Below are positions 7,310 through 9,097 of a DNA stretch of 9,097 nt, piece after piece. The notes beneath the pieces were generated by a model. That model was not told the DNA's origin. It saw only the letters and a program-made list of their open reading frames with translations, and did not search any database. A program made the position numbers and the translations under genes. The stretch is from CALNYX01 sp942490925 (GTDB lineage Bacteria > Chlamydiota > Chlamydiia > Chlamydiales > JAAKFR01), in the NCBI GenBank assembly GCA_942490925.1, contig CALNYX010000063.1, positions 1-9,097 of the forward strand. The letters run 5' to 3'. The first letter of the stretch is position 1. The number at the start of each line of letters is the position of its first letter.

Positions 7310-7705
7310 TGACACAATATTATATTAACGCCAGTTTAACCGAAATAATCACAGAAGCACGGAGCAATGTTGGAAATTTCTCAAAACCCGGGGGGAAAAG
7401 GGGTGTCACGCCGAACACCCTTTATACACCCCCAAAATTTCCTCAATTATGGATATATTTTATGATCAAAAATTGCCAAATTATCTTCCCAAAAGTGGTC
7501 TACAGAACACCCCCAGAAAATGCATTCATGAATGTATACTTTTACTTCTATTCTGTTGTTAAATGTGGAAACCGTGCTCTCGGCATTAATGAACGGATAA
7601 AAAAAATCTTCTCGGACACAAAAACGAACCCAAACCCACCATTGTCGCGAAGTGATAGAGGGCCCTCCGGGGGGCCCGTACCGAAAGTATTTCGAAAGAG
7701 AGAGA
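7310..7705. other. Unassigned segment with GC-rich palindromes
   Basis: Open frames exist on both strands, but neither reads like a known protein and each spans the junction at 7706. Notable structures: GGGTGT/ACACCC (7401-7406 with 7415-7420), flanked by AAA and TTT, and GGGCCC at 7660-7665 and 7672-7677 separated by six bases. The end of this segment replaces the expected continuation of the bacterial gene at 7706. Confidence 0.4.
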
Positions 7706-8113
7706 GTCGATATCGTTGGGTTCATAAATGAAAAACTCAGCCCTGGGAATAGAATCTTTGGTGGTTAGAATGGTATATTTTTTCCTTGAACCGATTTTTC
7801 GAACATCAAACACCTTCTTTGATTTTATGGCAAGTTCGTGGATTTCCTGATCCGTTATCCGGTAGTCCGACAATATTTCACCAAGAAATTGATTTGGCCG
7901 AATGGTATTCTTAATCACTTCAAACGAATCAACCGGAATTCCATAAAGCTTTACCGGATCAGGTTCCTGGATCGAAACGGAATCAAGGGAGTCAATCAGC
8001 TGAATGAATTCTGTGTCGGTGACCTGATGATTAAAAGGTGCCTTAACAAGGGCCAATACCAAAAAGGCGATTAAAACACATACCAATACTCCTATCCAGA
8101 TGATCTTCTTCAT
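7706..8113 (-). CDS. N-terminal part of an M23-type membrane-anchored murein peptidase, truncated
   Basis: Start chosen at ATG 8113-8111 (MKKIIWIGVL) because AAAAGGAG lies four bases upstream; the longer GTG start at 8128 would use the ribosome site as codons. A transmembrane helix spans residues about 4-24, then a periplasmic region with GIPVDSFEV, RPNQFLGEIL, VFDVRKI and FFIYEPND. From memory this order matches the LysM/OapA-like N-terminal domain of Bacteroidota M23 peptidases of about 430 residues, which cut peptidoglycan cross-links. The zinc-binding catalytic domain is missing. Similarity stops at residue 136 (D, 7706-7708), and the frame continues 39 unrelated residues to a stop at 7586. 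A strong ribosome site is unusual for Bacteroidota, so a related FCB phylum is possible. Confidence 0.6.
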
Positions 8114-8125
8114 ATATCTCCTTTT
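8114..8125 (-). promoter_or_regulatory. Shine-Dalgarno site of the M23-like gene
   Basis: Read on the minus strand, AAAAGGAG (8125-8118) is followed by ATAT and then ATG at 8113. This purine-rich site decides the start codon and marks this stretch as bacterial. Confidence 0.65.
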
Positions 8126-8138
8126 CACAAACAGGCAA

Positions 8139-8166
8139 ATAATAACATATTTTAAGGGAATAGCAA
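8139..8166 (-). promoter_or_regulatory. Possible sigma70-like promoter for the M23-like gene
   Basis: On the minus strand, TTGCTA (8166-8161) and TATTAT (8144-8139) are separated by 16 bases and lie 26 bases before the start codon. The region is very AT-rich, so a chance match is possible. The Bacteroidota form TAnnTTTG is not present. Confidence 0.35.
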
Positions 8167-8267
8167 TGTTTTTATTAGGAAACTAATTAATAAGCAATGC
8201 GCAATATCCAAAATTCAAACAATATTTGAATATCAAATAAATAATCTGAGAATTGGCAAAAAAATAA
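8167..8267. other. AT-rich spacer with no gene
   Basis: No frame or clear signal is seen. It ends at the TAA that precedes the startless frame and probably contains the junction between two bacterial fragments. Confidence 0.4.
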
Positions 8268-9097
8268 GAAGGGTATTCGATTTCACACGGCTTTGATGGT
8301 GACTTTTATATGGGTGTTGGACCGTTTTCGCTTGAAGTAGGCGAAACGATCAACTTGGTTTTGGTTGAATATGGTGGTTTCCGGTTGCAGGGTGTGCGCA
8401 ATGCACGTAAGGCTGCACAATGGGCTTATGACAACGATTGGAATGTGCCCGAACCTCCTCCGACACCAGACATCAGCGTTCAACCCAACCCCGACTTAAA
8501 AGTGACGGTAAAGTGGGATGCACGTGCTGAGCAAGCTGCTGACTTTGCGGGTTACAAGGTGTATCGTTCCACATTGTTCCCTCGTGTCGATTCGGAAGTG
8601 CTTGGTACGCGTATGTTGGATACGTATCACATGCAAACCCAAGAAGAGCCCACCGATGCACAGTTGGGTGCCTTGGGTGTTCCAAACAACCCCAATATCA
8701 GTGCTTCAACGGCCTATCGTGAGCAAGAACCTGGTGCTTGGGGACCTTATAAATTGGTGAAGAATATTCCTGCGGCACAATTGAGCAGCTATCTCAACAC
8801 CGATTCAGACAGTGGCACGTATAAATATGCCTTTGCAGACAACAGCGATTTGGTCACATTTGGTTTCACATATTATTATTATGTGGCCGCTTATGACAAC
8901 GAATCGGGTACTATTGCAGGCAAACCTTATACTTCGCTGGAAACACACAAGAACAACTTTAATGGTCGTACGGGTTTGTGGGAAGGCACGCATCACTATG
9001 CAACGGCCAACTCATTTTTCCCAAATGGCAATGACTTGGCTGGTTTGAAAGACATTGGTGCTGCATTTATTTTGAAAGCGCCTTTGGTTGATCCCAG
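8268..9097 (+). CDS. Secreted fibronectin-III-like protein fragment, bacterial (FCB-like), open at both ends
   Basis: The frame is open from just after TAA at 8265-8267 to the window edge, 276 codons. It lacks a start codon and ribosome site where it opens; the first Met is at 8310 in the middle of conserved-looking sequence (FYMGVGPFSLEVGET). A Pro-rich hinge EPPPTPD lies at residues about 62-68, then a fibronectin-III-like module with VTVKWD, FAGYKVYRS (about 93-101) and FTYYYYVAAYDNESG (about 200-214). These are typical strand motifs in large secreted proteins of Bacteroidota, Calditrichota and relatives, often type IX secretion cargo. The C-terminal sorting domain, if any, is outside the window. 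The 5' end seems cut near 8270. Confidence 0.65.

Noticed and set aside
7507..7540. Palindrome CATTCATGAATG
   Set aside because: A single 12-base palindrome with no gene or partner site; likely chance.
7309..7731. Plus-strand frame of 140 codons
   Set aside because: It crosses the 7706 junction and runs antisense to the M23-like gene; the protein has no recognisable features.
7149..8263. Recurring AATTGCCAAA / TTGGCAAA words near 7152, 7471 and 8252
   Set aside because: Only about ten bases, irregularly spaced in AT-rich DNA; no array or flanking similarity.
8518..9048. Short plus and minus frames in the last 600 bases
   Set aside because: They overlap the long open frame from 8268, which has clear fibronectin-III-like motifs.
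1..9097. CRISPR arrays, tRNA or rRNA genes
   Set aside because: No regularly spaced repeats and no cloverleaf or rRNA-like segments were seen.

Overview
This window looks like a chimera of eukaryotic (diatom-like) and bacterial DNA. About 60% of it (1-5694) is a nearly complete Ty1/copia LTR retrotransposon whose proteins resemble, from memory and without a search, the CoDi-type copia elements of diatoms. The remainder holds a broken eukaryotic MYND zinc-finger gene, about 1 kb of AT-rich non-coding DNA, a short unassigned stretch with GC-rich palindromes, and two truncated genes of bacterial character that resemble the Bacteroidota/FCB group. The likely source is a marine diatom, or an algal culture or metagenome assembly that also carried associated bacteria.

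Layout. Positions 1-264 are the 3' part of the 5' LTR. Positions 265-280 occupy the primer-binding position and 281-396 form the leader. Positions 397-2010 encode Gag plus a retropepsin-like protease. In the -1 frame, about 1995-5333 encode integrase, a very acidic linker, reverse transcriptase and RNase H. A purine-rich tract precedes the 3' LTR (5352-5694). The 246 bases shared by the two LTRs read as identical, so the insertion is young, but the 3' LTR lacks its last 18 bases. Immediately after it, 5695-6313 is the C-terminal part of a MYND-finger gene, carrying an in-frame TGA and a one-base deletion inside the finger.

Positions 6314 to about 7300 are non-coding, with a diverged 100-base-period repeat. 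A TATA-like element lies near 7222. Positions 7310-7705 are unassigned. Positions 7706-8113 (minus strand) hold the N-terminal third of a membrane-anchored M23-type peptidase gene that stops abruptly at 7706. Positions 8268-9097 (plus strand) are an open, startless frame for a secreted fibronectin-III-like protein that runs off the window.

The most interesting signal is in the retrotransposon. The 16 bases directly downstream of the 5' LTR, exactly where a tRNA primer would bind, are perfectly complementary to a segment inside the LTR (129-144). That segment begins at an initiator-like TCATT. If transcripts start at A129, their 5' end could fold back and prime reverse transcription without a tRNA, as established for the fission yeast Ty3/gypsy-type element Tf1. 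As far as I know this is not an established mechanism for a copia element.

How the parts fit: the LTR drives a genomic RNA, Gag packages it, the protease matures the proteins, RT/RNase H copies the RNA (possibly self-primed) and integrase inserts the product. The bacterial pieces have no functional link to the element. They are best read as separate DNA joined by assembly or amplification, unless long reads show a real junction.
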